Part shown: positions 43,168 to 56,559 of the stretch, piece after piece
How positions within the stretch are numbered: position 1 is the first letter of the stretch
Layout: the number at the start of each line of letters is the position of its first letter
DNA from: Nymphaea colorata
Lineage: Eukaryota; Streptophyta; Magnoliopsida; Nymphaeales; Nymphaeaceae
Length of the DNA stretch: 64,000 nt
Direction: 5' to 3'
Assembly (NCBI RefSeq): GCF_008831285.2
Contig: NC_045143.1
Location: 7,821,503 to 7,885,502, forward strand
The notes under the pieces: model-generated
What the model saw: the letters and a program-made list of their open reading frames with translations, nothing else
What the model was told of the DNA's origin: nothing
The model's database searches: none
Made by a program: the position numbers and the translations under genes

Positions 43168-46100
43168 TCACACAAAACTGTCATCAACAACCTTGCTTCC
43201 CCACTGGGACCGGAGAGACTTGTGGCACAGCAGAGGCGAAACATCTCGGCTGCTAAGCGGCTTCTCTCCATCGACTGATTTTGCATGATCAGGATGCAGT
43301 TCATGGCGGAGCAAAATATCAACAACCTCATTCATGGGAGGCCGGTCTGCAGAAAGTTTGCTTGTGCACAGAAGTCCCAGTTTAAAGACGGCAAACATTT
43401 GCTCGGAGACGAAGGGATCGTAGATACGCTGGTCCATGGCTTCTGCCAGTGGCTTCTCCGCCTGGAAATGTTGCCATGCCCAGTCCACGAGATTCATTTC
43501 TCCCCCACCATTGTGAGCTTCTCTTCCTGTGGCAAGCTCTAGGAGGACCACCCCAAAGCTATATACGTCGCTCTTCTCATTCACTTTCATGGTGTATGCG
43601 CATTCTGAAACACATAACAGTTGTCGAACAGAGTGAGTGAAAAATGGAAATTGCATGTTTGAGTATGAATATGAAGGTGCGAAAGAAAAGGATCCCGGGC
43701 TCACCTGGAGCCATGTAACCAAGCGAACCGGCGACTACTGAGACGGTTTCTGGTTCACCAGATCGGCCTATGAGGCGAGCCAACCCGAAATCTGCGATCT
43801 TGGGCTTTAACTCCTCGTCCAGGAGTATGTTGCTGCTCTTCACATCCCTGTGAATCACCGGCGGCGAGCAGTCATGGTGCATGTAGTGGAGCCCCTGAGC
43901 GGAGCCAACCGCGACTCTGTAGCGACTAGGCCAGTCAAGAATCGAGTCAGAACTGTGGAGCCACCTATGCAGACTCCCGTTCCCCATGAACTCGTAGACA
44001 AGGAGGCGCGAATCATCCCCGGAGATGCTGCAGAGAAGCTTCACCACATTGCTGTGGCGGATGCGACCGAGGATGTCAACCTCTGCCTCAAAGAGGCGCT
44101 CGTTCTTCCGCCCGACCTTCTGTCCGTTCCATATCCGCTTGACGGCGACAGCACTGTCACCCATGGGCACCCGGTACACCTTTCCGGTGCCGCCTTGGCC
44201 GATCAGGTGGTTCACCGTTAGTCCCCGCCGGATGTCCTCCTCTGTGAAGCTGAGCTTTTGGAAAGAGGTAAGCTTCCACGATGCGTAGTCGCCGAAGTCA
44301 CGTCTTTGAAGGATATAAGCGCGAAGGAGCGCCGCTGCGAAGCCGATGGATAAGAGGGTGAGAATCCCGACGACAACCAGGATAGCGATGAGCACAGCTG
44401 GCGGAATTGTCTGTGTTTTGTCTCCAGGAGGAGAGCACGATCGGAGAGTTTGGATTAGAGAAGGGTCGGATGCACAGAGACCGGGGTTATCAAGAAAGCT
44501 ACGTTCAAACGCCGGACCATCGAGGGCGCCTGGAACCTTGCCGGTTAGATCATTGTTGGAAAGATTGAGCTTCGAAAGTTTCAGATTGCCCAGATCCGGT
44601 GGTATCGCGCCGGAGAGATGGTTATCCGAGAGGTCGAGGCTATTGAGGGAGGGCAGTTGGGTGAATGACGTGGGAATGTCTCCAGTTAGCTGGTTTGTGC
44701 TGAGGTCGAGGTTGGATAAATGCCGCAATGAGCCGATATTCAACGGTATCGGGCCAGAGAATCTGTTGTGATCTAGAAGCAAATCCGTCAGGTTCTGGAA
44801 TTCGGTGACTCTGGTAGGGATTTCTCCTGAGAAGCTATTCCAGCTCGCCACCAGTACTTGCAAATTCATTGTGGCCGAGAAGTTAGACGGAAACTCGCCG
44901 GACAAATTGTTATTCTGTATCTCGAACCTGGAGAGGTACGGTGACAAGATGCTTGGTAACTTGCCGGAAAATGAATTGTGTCCAAGCATCAACGTCTGCA
45001 GATTCCTTAAGGACAACAAGTCCGCCGGAATCTCTCCTGAAAATCTGTTATTGTACGCCAACACATGCTGCAGGGTCGAGCATCTGCCCATTTCCTCTGG
45101 AAAATTTCCGGAGAAGTTGTTCGTGTAGGCGCTTATGAGCTGGAGCTGTCCGCCGAAGCAGAGGGTTTTCGGCAACTCGCCCGAGAATTCATTCATCGAA
45201 ACCTCGAAGTAACGGAGATTAGAGTAACGGCCGAGATCCTGAGGGAGGCTGCCGTTAAACCTGTTGGTGAAGAGCTTCAAATCGACCAGCCTTTTCATTT
45301 GACCCATCTCGGGCGGGAGCTCACCGGATAGACCATTCTCTTCGAGGTAGAGAACTGTCAAATTCTCGAGACTAGCTACTTGCGGCGGCAGAGTCCCGGT
45401 CAGCAGATTTTGGCTCAGGTCTATCTCCTCCAAACGGGTGGACAGTATCTGTCGGGGTATCTCCCCCGTAAGTTTGTTCTGATAGAGATAGAGGATTTTC
45501 AGATTGGGCAGCCTGAGGATCCCCGCCGGAATGGAGCCGGTCAGCTGGTTTTGGCACACGTCCAGCCTCTCCAGCACAGTCAGGGTGTCAAATGACTCGG
45601 GAATGGGTCCAATCAGGTTCATGTATCGCAGATACAGGTAGCTCAGCCTCTTCAACCGTCCGATTTCGGGCCGGATCTCCGCCGGCGAGAAGGGGTTGAA
45701 CGCTAGGATGAGGACGGCCAAGTTCTGGAGGTCGCCAATCTCCGGCGGCACCGACCCGTTGAGGAGGTTGTTCTGGAGGTTGAGCACCTCGAGCGAGGCG
45801 AGGCGGCCGATTCCTCGTGGGATGTCGCCGGTGAAGTTGTTCCCGGAGAGATTGAGCTCGCGAAGTGCGGTGAGCCGGGCGATGTCATCGGGAATCGCTC
45901 CAACGAGGAGGTTCTGCGATAGGTTGAGGTGCCGGAGCTGGTTGCAACGGTAAAGGACGGAGGGGAAGCCGCCGGAGATGTAGTTGTTGGTGAGGTCAAG
46001 AACGGTGAGGTTGGCAAGGTCGCAGATGGTATCGGGGAGCTCACCATGGAGTTCCTGGCTCGTGAGTTGGAGAGCAGTGACGGCGCCGGTTGCGGGGGCG

Positions 46101-46282
46101 CACGCGACGCCCGTCCAGTTGCAGTGGGGGCCGTTGGATGTGTTCCAGGAGAGGAGAGATGGAGGGTTGTTAAACCCTTGCTTGATGCTTAGAAGCGTCT
46201 GGACGTCGTCGTCGGCGGCGGCGAAGAAGGGGAGAATGAGGAAGAGGAGTGTGGTAGTAGTGATGAGTTCTGTTCTCGCCAT
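43168..46282 (-). CDS. LRR receptor-like kinase, HSL3-like (LRR-XI)
   Basis: A plasma-membrane receptor kinase. Exons 46282-43705 and 43604-43168 join (phase 1, GT-AG) to 1004 aa. Signal peptide about 1-22; LRR N-cap with HCNWTGVAC (53-61); about 20 LRRs to residue 590; transmembrane helix about 628-655; kinase about 692-960. The kinase has glycine loop GQGGTGKV (695-702), Lys715, Glu734, HRD with Asp813 (RD type), DFG at 831 and APE at 858-860, the latter split by the intron. The single intron just after the activation-loop coding region is typical of subfamily XI. AFERSFLDNPGLCA, KLTSFQKLSFTEEDI and the end DDSFV resemble Arabidopsis At5g25930 (HSL3) more than HAESA or HSL1. HSL3 is reported to perceive CTNIP/SCREW peptides with SERK co-receptors; that ligand is inferred here, not shown. 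No defects seen. The exact ortholog is uncertain because the family is large. Confidence 0.93.
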
Positions 46283-48248
46283 GGGTGGACGGAGTTGGAG
46301 GCCGACGAGGCTGCAGCTTCGCAGGAGGAGGAGTATTAAAAGGCCTTTTCGATGGAGAAATGGTCCTGGGAACCCAGATAATTACTACGTTGGAACTCTC
46401 TAGCTCAGGTCCGGGTTCAGCAGGTTGCTGTTACCCGACCCGATTCACGGGTTGGCTCTTTGGAAGTCTACGAATGAATCTGCTTTGGAGCTAACTGGAC
46501 CCGAAAGAGCAGCCTCGGTTTGGGTAAGAGATGGAGATACCCTTTTGGTGATTTAGTCGAAAAACGTGGGGGAGAATATCAGTGTCGCAGAAAGGATATT
46601 GACAGGACGTCTACCGGTGGTCAAAGTGCCAAACCTCGTGTAGCTGGAATTTGCATTTCCAAAAATGCCTCCTTCTAGTAGATCCATTTCAAAACCAGAT
46701 CGGGTGGTCCAAGATCCAACCAACCAACCCAAATGGATCTTGCTTGGACTCCTCTAATCTCTCTCGATTCAGATAGATAGAGAGACATGCTTAGGTTCAC
46801 CGGATCCACGTTTCAGTATGAACCGATCCGAACGACAGTTAGGAAGACCTCGTGCTATGGATAATAAATATGGATATGGGTCTGTGGTGCGCTTAAATCT
46901 GGTTTGATAATTTAAAAGAACATGTAGGGGCAGAACTGTAATCTGATAAAGAATGAGATCACACCTTAACGTGAGCATGACATGATCACGCCTCTTCCGT
47001 TGACTGACTAAATGGAGGGTGGAGGACCCGGAAGTCCAGTCCACGCGTTCACACGCGATATTATTAAACTATCTATTCTCCAAATGGCGCCTACTTTTAC
47101 TTTTACTATTCGAATGTAAATAAATATTAAAAAAAACGTCCGGATTTTTAAAACTGGGGAGAGCTCTCATTGTACCTCCTTTTATTTTATCTTTTGAATC
47201 ATCACACTTTTAAATTCCGACGAATATTTTTTATTTAGCTTTAATATTTGGACACCACTTTGTCGGTGATAAATATGAAGTAGAGTCATAGTCACGGATT
47301 AAAACTTAAAAAAATCACGTTCTTTGAAAAAACGTTAAACATAAATAAAATGTGTTCTTAACGTGTTTTAAATGAGTTTTTTTTTAATGTCAAACAGTTT
47401 TTTTATTCTCTATTTTTATTTGTTGTACATTTACTTATTTTTTCATGTTTGTGTTATTAGTGTTTCACTTTTTTTTTTTCGTTTATTTTTAATTTTTAAA
47501 ATTTGTTATATTTTTTTTCGTTTTCTAAAAGCTCGCAGTATCATACATGATAAAAACTTCGTCATTTAAAACTTCAAAACATTATTTGTGTGACTATCAT
47601 GTAGAAGAGATGGAAGTGTGGAAATATAGACGGCATAGTTTGTCATCTTCTTTGATTGGAAAAAATTGAACATCGACAAAAATTGAACATCTTATGTCTC
47701 CTTACAAATTATAGCAAGAAGTCCATTTCTCTTGCCTCGTGTGACAGACGCCCACCTTTAAGATCTCAGAATCTTTTCATTCGTTTCATCTTTTTAAAAG
47801 ATGCATGGCCTAATAATAAATCAAATGGCAAAAATAACGTAAATTGAACTTTTAAGCATTGGAAAGCGCTATCCTGCCATCCTAATAACTTCTCCGACCA
47901 ATGACAGCTTGCTTTCATCAAATTGCCTTGACGGCACGCAAACGCATTCCATGATTCATTTCCGTAAGAATAAAAATTTCGAACCATATACTTTACGCAT
48001 TAATAGTGCTCAATATTTTTTTAACATATCGTGTTTAATTTGCTATTACTATTGTTACTATTTACCAAGATACGCATTAGCTTGCGTTCGGGGCCACCTT
48101 ACTTTATGTCCAAGGGTTAGGAACGATAGGATACGGTCTATCGATCAACCCACTCTCAGTAGCGTGGGGCTCACGTTGACTCAGCTTTACCCTTTTTACC
48201 GTTTACTATTCTGGGCGGCACAGTAAAATGTTTTAGTGAGCATCACAT
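46283..48248. other. Upstream region of the receptor kinase; intergenic
   Basis: The first several hundred bases should hold the receptor promoter (minus strand). 47270-47570 is an AT-rich repeat with AAAAAACGTTAAAC and AACGTGTTTTAAA, similar in style to parts of hexokinase intron 7. No gene is supported. Confidence 0.45.
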
Positions 48249-51200
48249 AATGGTAGAGCTAGAGGACACTTTAAATATAAATTTTAAAATTTAAAGGACA
48301 TTCATATATATATATATATATATAATAATATAAATTTAATAGACTGATGTAGTCAATTAGCATGACTATAACTTAGCCACGAACGTCCAATCAATTGTTA
48401 GGTTCATATGATATGAGGATAAGTTTGAAGGAAGCTGGAGTGGTGGGGCAGCGATCGACGGGAAGCTGCTCATTAATGGGTTTGGAATCGTCAAAAGCAT
48501 ACGAGTCAAAGTTCACGAGTGCCGGTCGGAATCCGATCCACATTCCATCAATTACCGAATACCAACGAAGAGTTGGAAGGAGACGTGTGTTTGATGCAAG
48601 GTGGGACCTATTGTTTGACTCTTTGACTCTCAAGAGAGAGGGAGATATACATATTATATTATATTAGATTGGTGCGGTCGGAAAGTTTTGAACAGGTACA
48701 AAGCATATAGTTATTAATTTTTTTAATTGATTATGAGCTAATGACCTAAGTCTTGTGAGGCTCTCTTATATAATTAGGAATGTTAACGGATTGGATTCAG
48801 ACCAAATATACCTTTAATCATATCTGTTTTTTTAAATATTCACATATTCAGATTCGAATTTCAATAAAAAATAATATCCAAATCTGAATATGAACCTGAA
48901 ATCTGATTTTCCAATTCGATTCTGATTTTTATATTTATATCCAAATCCAAATTTGAATTTTGAAACAGATTTTGCCAATTTTCAAAATGCAATAGCGTTA
49001 AATATCTGATATTTATCTAAAAATGAATCCAATCCAAATCCGTAACTAAATTCTATCAAATAGTTATGTATATCCAAATTCAATTGAAAGCCATTTATTA
49101 AATCCAAATCCGATCTGATTTCTTAATCGAATATTTATCTTTTTTCACATCCTATGTTTTTGATCAGCTTGGTCAGATATTTGATTCAAATCGGATATAT
49201 TGGCATGCCTATATATGGCTAAATCAGAGATATCTACATTCAATCATTAATTTAAGATTCTGTAAAATGAACTTGACGGGGCATGTGCCCCCACGGAGCC
49301 CCCATCTATCCATTACTTTGGATTGATTGATGCGTGTGGAAAGTAAGATGTATGGAATCTCGTTGAAATCTCTTACTTTTTAACTGGATCTTGAAAATTT
49401 TATTTTTGTATTTTTTGATGATGAAATTGAGTTGGACCTTTTCGAGGTGCTTAAATAATGAGTGGTCTTCAATCTGTTTTTTGTACGTTAAGCGTTTGAT
49501 TGCTCATGTCTAAAATGCTCAACATTTGATAAGATCAATTCCTCCTTCCGATCTCAAGTCTAACAGTTTTTTTAATGTAGAAAAGTAAAATAAAGATTTG
49601 AAGTGTGAATGTAAGCTTTGATGTAGGAGCTCTAGTTTGATAAACCAAGGATTTTGCCGTGGATCTTTTGCTACACTGACAAACATATCCATGGATTTCA
49701 AATATGATGATTTATTGCAAAAACAGGTTGCCTTGAAGATGTTTTCCCGATTTTCCAAAATTTAGCTGGTGATTTTTTTTTTTAAAATATTGAGCTAACA
49801 TGCCAATATATTTGTCGGAGTCTGTCTGGCAAATTTTCAAAAATAAACTTAAAACGATTTGTCATAAGAAGATCACGCGTGACGTTTTGTTATCGTTAGC
49901 AAACACAACAATCTTTTCCGCGATCAAAGGGTCTATAGGTAGGGGATGCCAGTAAATATGTTTGAATTAGGTGTCAACTAATCTAGCTTCAAAATAATCG
50001 AATACGAAAGTTGGATCGTATCCGGATTTAAGAAATTACATGAGAGATCATATACAGATTTTAACGTCCATACGTTTATAAGTCAGTTCTTGGCATATTG
50101 TAATGCGAATCAGATTCAGACTTGGAAGTGAATTTAAAAAATCAGATTTAGCTTGGATTCAGATTGCAAACTCAGATTCATATTTATATATGATATAGAT
50201 TACACTTTCCTTTCAAATCCAAATCCAAATAGGTAAACATCTGAAAAAGTAGATATGGTAGGGAACAATCCAGGCCAAGTATTATTCATACTCAAATTCG
50301 AATTCGAACCCAAATATATTAATAGCTGACTTGATAAGAGGGCCGCCAAATATTGGATTTTCATACATTTTGGTTCTTGACATCGAAATTAGATTTCAGA
50401 TCCGATTCAATTTCAACTTAAAGAAATCCATTATGCTTATAGCCAGGGGGGGTCCGCCAAGGCAGTGGCCCCACCCTAGCTAACTAAAAAAAAAAAAAAT
50501 TTACATTAAAAAATTTGAAAAACTTTATTTGTCTAATGTATTCTGTTTTAGTTTGAACTTATCTGAATAAATTCGTTGGACTATTTTGCCCGATCAAAGG
50601 ACCGTCTCGCTCGCCCCTAAGAAAAATTCTGGCTTCACCTCTTCACTACCACATGACTTTATGGACCTTACTTTACCTTTGCATGTAGATAGATGTCGAC
50701 TTTAGATAAGACAAAGTCTCTTTATTCAACCCAATCCCAATCGGCCTAACTCAAGGGGCAATTAACTAAAGGAAGGAGCCAAAAGGGAGGTTGGCATGGA
50801 CCATAGCCTCACATCAATTTTTTTAACAAAAAACATTTATATCTAAATTTTAGAAAATTTCACTTGTCTTATATAAAAATTTTAAAAAATAATATTTCGG
50901 TCATTTTCAAAATTTAAAAACTTTAATTCTACTCCCCTCATAAAAAATTTCTACCTCGGCTTCCAAGTAACTAACATATATGTGACTTAAGCAAGGTCAC
51001 AAGTAAGGCATCATAACCTAAAAACCATTCGATGAACTGAGGTGAACGAAACAGACATTGTGGTGATCTTAGCAAAAGAAAGAGGGACGAGAGAGACAGA
51101 GCATACATACTTTTTGAAAAGTGCAATTATGAATCTTAAATGTGCTGAAAGTTGAAAATTTGAAGAATATCAGGGGCACGAAAAGAAATGTCCAGACTTA

Positions 51201-52015
51201 AGGCACATCTGCAAATTTAAAAGAATCTAAGGTGATGAGTAGCTTTAGCAATTTTTGTACATCGCCTAATCCAAGGCTTAGGACATACAAGTTAATCTAA
51301 GATGAATGTGAATTTGGATAAAAAAAAGAAACATTTGTGCGTTATTTCAACAATATTAAGAAACTTAGTTGCGTTTTTCAGTAGCCTAGCTAATTTGGGT
51401 CTATTTAAAAAAAAATAAATAAATAAAAATTAGTAAACTGGGCTAAATTAAATCTAAGCATAAAAATTAATGCTGAATGACCTTTAGTTAAAAATATTAC
51501 ATTAAACTTCCTTTATTTAAGTAAAATATACAGCATGACTTTTAGTTGCACACTGTCATGCAGACTGAGAAATTAATGGACTTTTGGTGGTAGGGACACT
51601 GTTAATGGTGGGTGGCCAGTGCAGCAATAGCAGCTTAATTGACGGTAAATCAAGCGTTTGTAATGATGTCCGGTTTCGTGAGTGGACGAGTCATCGTGAA
51701 TCAGGGCGGAGTCAGGGGCCCTTTGAATCTGGGTAGGGCACGCTGAATTCAAATTCAAAAAATACATAGTGTAATTAAAAAATTTTATTTTTTTGAATGT
51801 AATTTTTTTTTTCATTGCCCCTCCCCCCGCTCTGTTGTGAATGGTGGAGGTGATGGAGTGTTGGTGCGGTGCAACCGAAAATGGCCTAGTGGCAAATCAT
51901 GGTAATGCTGGTGGCGGCCGCCGCTGTTGCATTTGGTGGAGGCTCCAATCTCTCTCCCTTTATTTATATATATATATATATATATAAGGGGCAGAGGCTG
52001 GTGGAGTTTCTGTGT
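48249..52015. repeat. Segmental duplication, copy A
   Basis: Matches 53645-56545 in the same order and orientation. Anchors: ACGTCCAATCAATTGTTAGG (48384 and 53788), GGGGCAGCGATCGACGG (about 48445 and 53832), TAAGCGTTTGATTGCTC (about 49489 and 54344), GAAATCCATYATGCTTAT (50424 and 55741), CAGTGCAGCAATAGCAGC (51619 and 56281) and TGCATTTGGTGGAGGCTCC (51929 and 56451). Offsets change from about 5.4 to 4.5 kb, so insertions and deletions followed the duplication. Contains GGGATGTCAA-family sequence (48776-49216), the MITE at 51702-51834 and (TA)n at 48306-48324 and 51967-51986. Confidence 0.85.
51702..51834. mobile_element. hAT-type MITE, 133 bp, with empty site in the paralogous copy
   Basis: The left end is CAGGGCGGAGTCAGGGGC. 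The reversed right end is CAGAGCGGGGGGAGGGGC. The flanks TCGTGAAT (51694-51701) and TTGTGAAT (51835-51842) match at 7 of 8. The duplicated segment at 56358-56365 has a single TCGTGAAT followed directly by GGTGATGG, i.e. the uninserted state. Confidence 0.88.
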
Positions 52016-53644
52016 GGTGAATTCATTTAATGTTGAAATTTAGGTGAACTTGGTTTAAATTATATGAGATAACTTGTAAAAAATTTGTTAATTATATATT
52101 TAATGTTTCATGAAATTTTTTTTTAACTTCACCCTTACCCCTCAGGGCCATCCAATCGGCCATATATCTTTTATTAGCCAAGGCATCACTCTTAAAGGCA
52201 GAAGGAGGCCGAACGGAATCCTGGCCTCTGCCCCTTAAAAATTGCAAATGGGCCTTTTGGGGCTCCTCCAAGCGATGTTGCATACTGAACCCACCAGCGA
52301 CAAGAAGAGAGAAGTTCCGGGACTCTTTGGCGGTTGGAGGGAAAGGGAGACAGACTCATTATTATATATATATATAGTCAAGGTTAAAAACATATGAGAT
52401 CATATTCAGAATATAGGTAAAAATTAGAGATTTAGGTTACGGATAAAAAGCAAACTCTTTAATTTTTTTTTTTGCTTAAAGTTATTTAAAATAAAATATA
52501 GACATCCTAATATACTTATAAAAGAAAACCTGCTTTGAATCAAGTTGTTTTTATGGAAAATGTTAATTTTTCAGTTATCAAAATGCTAATGCTATGAGAG
52601 TCATTCATTTTCGCTTATTATAAAAAACTATTAAAACCTAAAAAATAATCAACTTAATATATATTTTGCATCAACCTATCCTTAAAATCATATTGGTAAG
52701 GTTAAGGTTAGTTAAAAAAAAAAAGCGCACTTTAAATATCATATTTAAAAGATCTGTTTTATGTCCTTGACCTACTGCTACCAATCACTATATATACAAG
52801 GTTAAAAACATATGAGATCATATTCAGATTTTAATGTCCATACATTTATAAGTCAGTTCTTGGCATATTGTAATGCGGATCAGATTTAGATTTGGAAATG
52901 AATTTAAAAAATCAGACTTAGCTTGGATTCATATTACAAATTCAGATTTATATTAATATATGATATAGTGAACATTTCTCTTCGGAGTCCAAATTCAAAT
53001 CCAAATAAGTAAGCGTTTGAAAAGGTAGATATGGTAGAAAACAATCCATATGCAAATTTTTTAATTGCATAAGGGCAAAACTGACATTTACTTATGTATA
53101 TTTGCATGAATTTTTAACAAAGCCTATGTGTTGCACATATCGATGGGTATTGGTGGTAAGCCTGAGCATCGGCCCTGCCCGGCCCCAACACCCAAAAATC
53201 AAATTTGGGCTTGGTTCAATACCAGACATCTAAGCCCGGGCCCGACTTGATATCCGACATTTGAGCTCGTGTCTGGTCTTGTTAAAATAAAATAAAAATA
53301 TTTTTTTTAAATGTAAAATAAAAATTTTAAATATAAAATATATTTTGAATAATAAAATACATTTTCTATTGATCATACTAGACTGTTAATAGAAAAAATT
53401 AAAAAAGTAATGAGTATTTTCATAATCTAATATTAGTTTTTTCTTTTTTCTTTGTGTTCTCTCAACAATCTATTTGCATCAAATTAACAGCCCTAATTAA
53501 ATGACTAGGTAACTCCAAAAACAAAAAAGCCCTCTACTCTCAAGCTACTTGAGCTAAACATTGATTTATGGATCCAGATGATAGAGTGCCCGTGGGAGGT
53601 AATATGGAGCAATATTAATAGCAAGTGGCTACAATGGCAGAACT
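52016..53644. repeat. Intervening sequence with a partial extra copy of the duplicated module
   Basis: 52806-53045 repeats the block at 50041-50275 (AGTCAGTTCTTGGCATATTG, ATGCGGATCAGA, TAGATATGGTAG). 52560-52760 resembles 56570-56760 and 61066-61235. 53155-53285 is a GCCCGGCC/AAGCCCGGGCCCG-type degenerate repeat like 28080-28250. No gene. Confidence 0.6.
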
Positions 53645-56545
53645 AAAAATTTCCGGCTAATGGACGCTTTAAATTTAAAATTTAAAGAACAATAGTATAT
53701 AAAAACAAAAATTAATAAAGGTTTTATATATAAATAATATATATTTATAGGCTGGTGTAGGCAACATGACTATAACTTAGCCACAAACGTCCAATCAATT
53801 GTTAGGTTCGTATGAAAAAAGCTGGCGAGTGGGGCAGCGATCGACGGCCTACTAAATCTGATGGGGGCTGAAAAGCCCTTGGATTTCATTGATGGGTTTT
53901 CAAAAGTCAAATTCGATTGGATATTTATGTATATCGAAATCAGAGCATATGTCATTTATTAAATTTCAATTCGATCCAATTTTTTAATCAAATACTATTT
54001 TTTTTTTCCTTGTCCAAGTTTTTCGGATTGGTTTAGTCAGATAAACGATTCAAATCAGTTATATTCACATCCCTATATATGATTAGACTCAGAGATATCC
54101 AAGTTGAACCGCTAATTTAAGATTTTGTAAAATGGGCTTGCTCAAAGGAACCTCCACCTGTCCATAACATTGGATTAATGAGTGTGGAATGTAAGATGTA
54201 TCGAATCTCGTTGGAGTCTCTTACTTTTTAACTGGAATATAAGTGTCTAAAAAAATTATTTTGTATTTTTTTATGATGAAATCGAGTTGTACTTTTCGAG
54301 GTGCTTGAATAATGGGTAGTCTTCAATCTGTTTTTTGTGCTTTAAGCGTTTGATTGCTCTGATCTAAAATGCTCAACATTTGATAAGAGCAATTCCTCCT
54401 TCCGACCTCAAGTCTTAACAGTTTTTTAATGCAAAAAAGTAAAATAAAGATTTCAAGAGTGAATGTTAGCTTTGATGTAGGTGCTCCAGTTTGATAAACC
54501 AAGGATTTTCAGAGGGCCTATAGGTAGGGGATGTCAGTAAATATGTTTTTTGTTAGGTGTCAACTAATCTAACTTCAAAAGAATCCAATATGAAAGTTGG
54601 GCCGCATTCGGATTTAAAAAATTATATATCCATACATATATAAGTCAGTTCTTGGCGTATTGTAATGCGAATCAGATTAGTGAATTTAAAATATCAGATT
54701 TAGCTTGGATTCAGATTACAAACTCAGATTCATATTTACATAAATGATATATATTACACTTCCCTTTCAAATCCAAATCCAAACAGGTAAACGTCGGAAA
54801 AAGTAGATATAGTAGAGAACAATCCAGGCCAAGTATTATTCATATTCAAATTCGAATACGAACCCAAATATGTTAATAGCTGACTTGATAAAAGGGCCGC
54901 CAATATTGGATTGGATCCAGATTGGATATCTAATCTAACTGTTGCAAGTAAGAAGGGCATGAAAACAGAAACTTTAAGCGATTAAGAAATTGGATGAGAT
55001 AATAAGCATATGACCAATTAAACTTTCCCTATATCCGATTTTCATACATTTTGATTATTGACATCGAAATCAGATTTCAGATCCGATTCAATTTCAACTT
55101 AAAAGTGAGGCTCATCGGATTCAATTGCAAATGTAAAGCTCAGATCCAAGTAGAGTATATACTTTGTTTCATTCACATTTGGTTACAAATTCAAAATCCA
55201 AAAACACACTGAACATTCAATAAATCTGATTTGGTAGAGGCCGGTATATCAGATCCGTATAAATTCCAATTTTAACACAATAAAAATGACCTAAAGTATC
55301 ACTTCTCATTTGGTAACGCACTTAATTCTTTTTTCGCATTTTGTTGTATAGTGACATACAATTGCAATGAGTCCTGACCTGAATCACTTTATGAGCTTCT
55401 GCAATTTGAAGTTGTGAGTGCTTTGTCGATTCGCTTTGCGACTGTGTGCTTTGCCCTATGGTTAACTTTGCGATGATTGCAAGGCAAATCGATCTTTACC
55501 AATCCTAATAGATCTCCCTTGATGCCTGCAGTCGAAAATTTTGAAAACAAAAAACCCACCAAATCAATTCATTGACATCTTCCAAGATCCCGAAAAAAGT
55601 CTAAATAATATGACATGAGCAACGACGTTGGTTTATTTTGAATGAATGAAGAGTTATATTTCAGCTGGTGGATTAGTCTGCTCCTCCCTTTGCAGTGCAT
55701 TCGTCGGTATAGATTCTCTAAGAAAGAGTATATTGTGTAAAGAAATCCATCATGCTTATTGCCACTAGATCTTAAGTCATTCACTACTATCCAATGACTT
55801 TATGGACCTTAATTTACCTCTGCATATAGACAGACGTCGACTTTAGATAAGACAAAGTCTCTTTCTACTGAAGGCCATCATCAGCTTTCACGTCAATCTC
55901 AATCCACCCAACACAACAATCATCCCTAAGGCAAGCCAAGGGTAATCAATAGCAAGGAGAGACTTGCATGGGCTTGGGTCCCTTTAACTTTTTTTTTTTT
56001 TTTTTTTTTTAAGTGTACATGTAAATTTTTAAAAATTGTATTTATTTATAATTTTTTTAAAAAATAATATTTCCAATTTAAAAACTTTAATTTGAACCCT
56101 TTTATGAAACTTTAAACCTAAGCAAAAAAATTAATGCAGAATGACCTTTAGCTTAAAAATATCACACTGAACTTCCTTTATTTAAGTAAAATATACAGCA
56201 TGACTTTTAGTTGCACTGTCATGAAGGATCAAAGTGAGAAATTAATGGACTTTTGGTTGTAGGACACCGGCATTAGTGGCCAGTGCAGCAATAGCAGCGT
56301 AATTGGCGGTAAATCAAGTGTTGGTAATGATGTCCGGTTTCTTCGGTGGACAAGTCTTCGTGAATGGTGATGGCGATGGAGTTTTGGTGCGGTGCGAGTG
56401 AAAATGGCCTACTGGTCAATCATGGTAATGCTGGTGGCGGCCGCGGCTGTTGCATTTGGTGGAGGCTCCAATCTCTCTCCCTTTATTTATATATATATGG
56501 GGCAAAGGTAGGTGGAGTTTCTGTGAGTGGAATCCACTCTTTTAT
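53645..56545. repeat. Segmental duplication, copy B
   Basis: The second full copy of the module in 48249-52015. It lacks the hAT MITE at its site (56358-56365), lacks the insertion present near 50442-50630 of copy A, and has lost about 300 bp near 53880 relative to A. Overall similarity is high enough to align by eye over most of its length. Confidence 0.85.
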
Positions 56546-56559
56546 AACTTAATTTAATT

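Noticed and set aside
43850..46403. Numerous plus-strand open frames opposite the receptor kinase
   Set aside because: They are antisense shadows of the GC-rich LRR exon.
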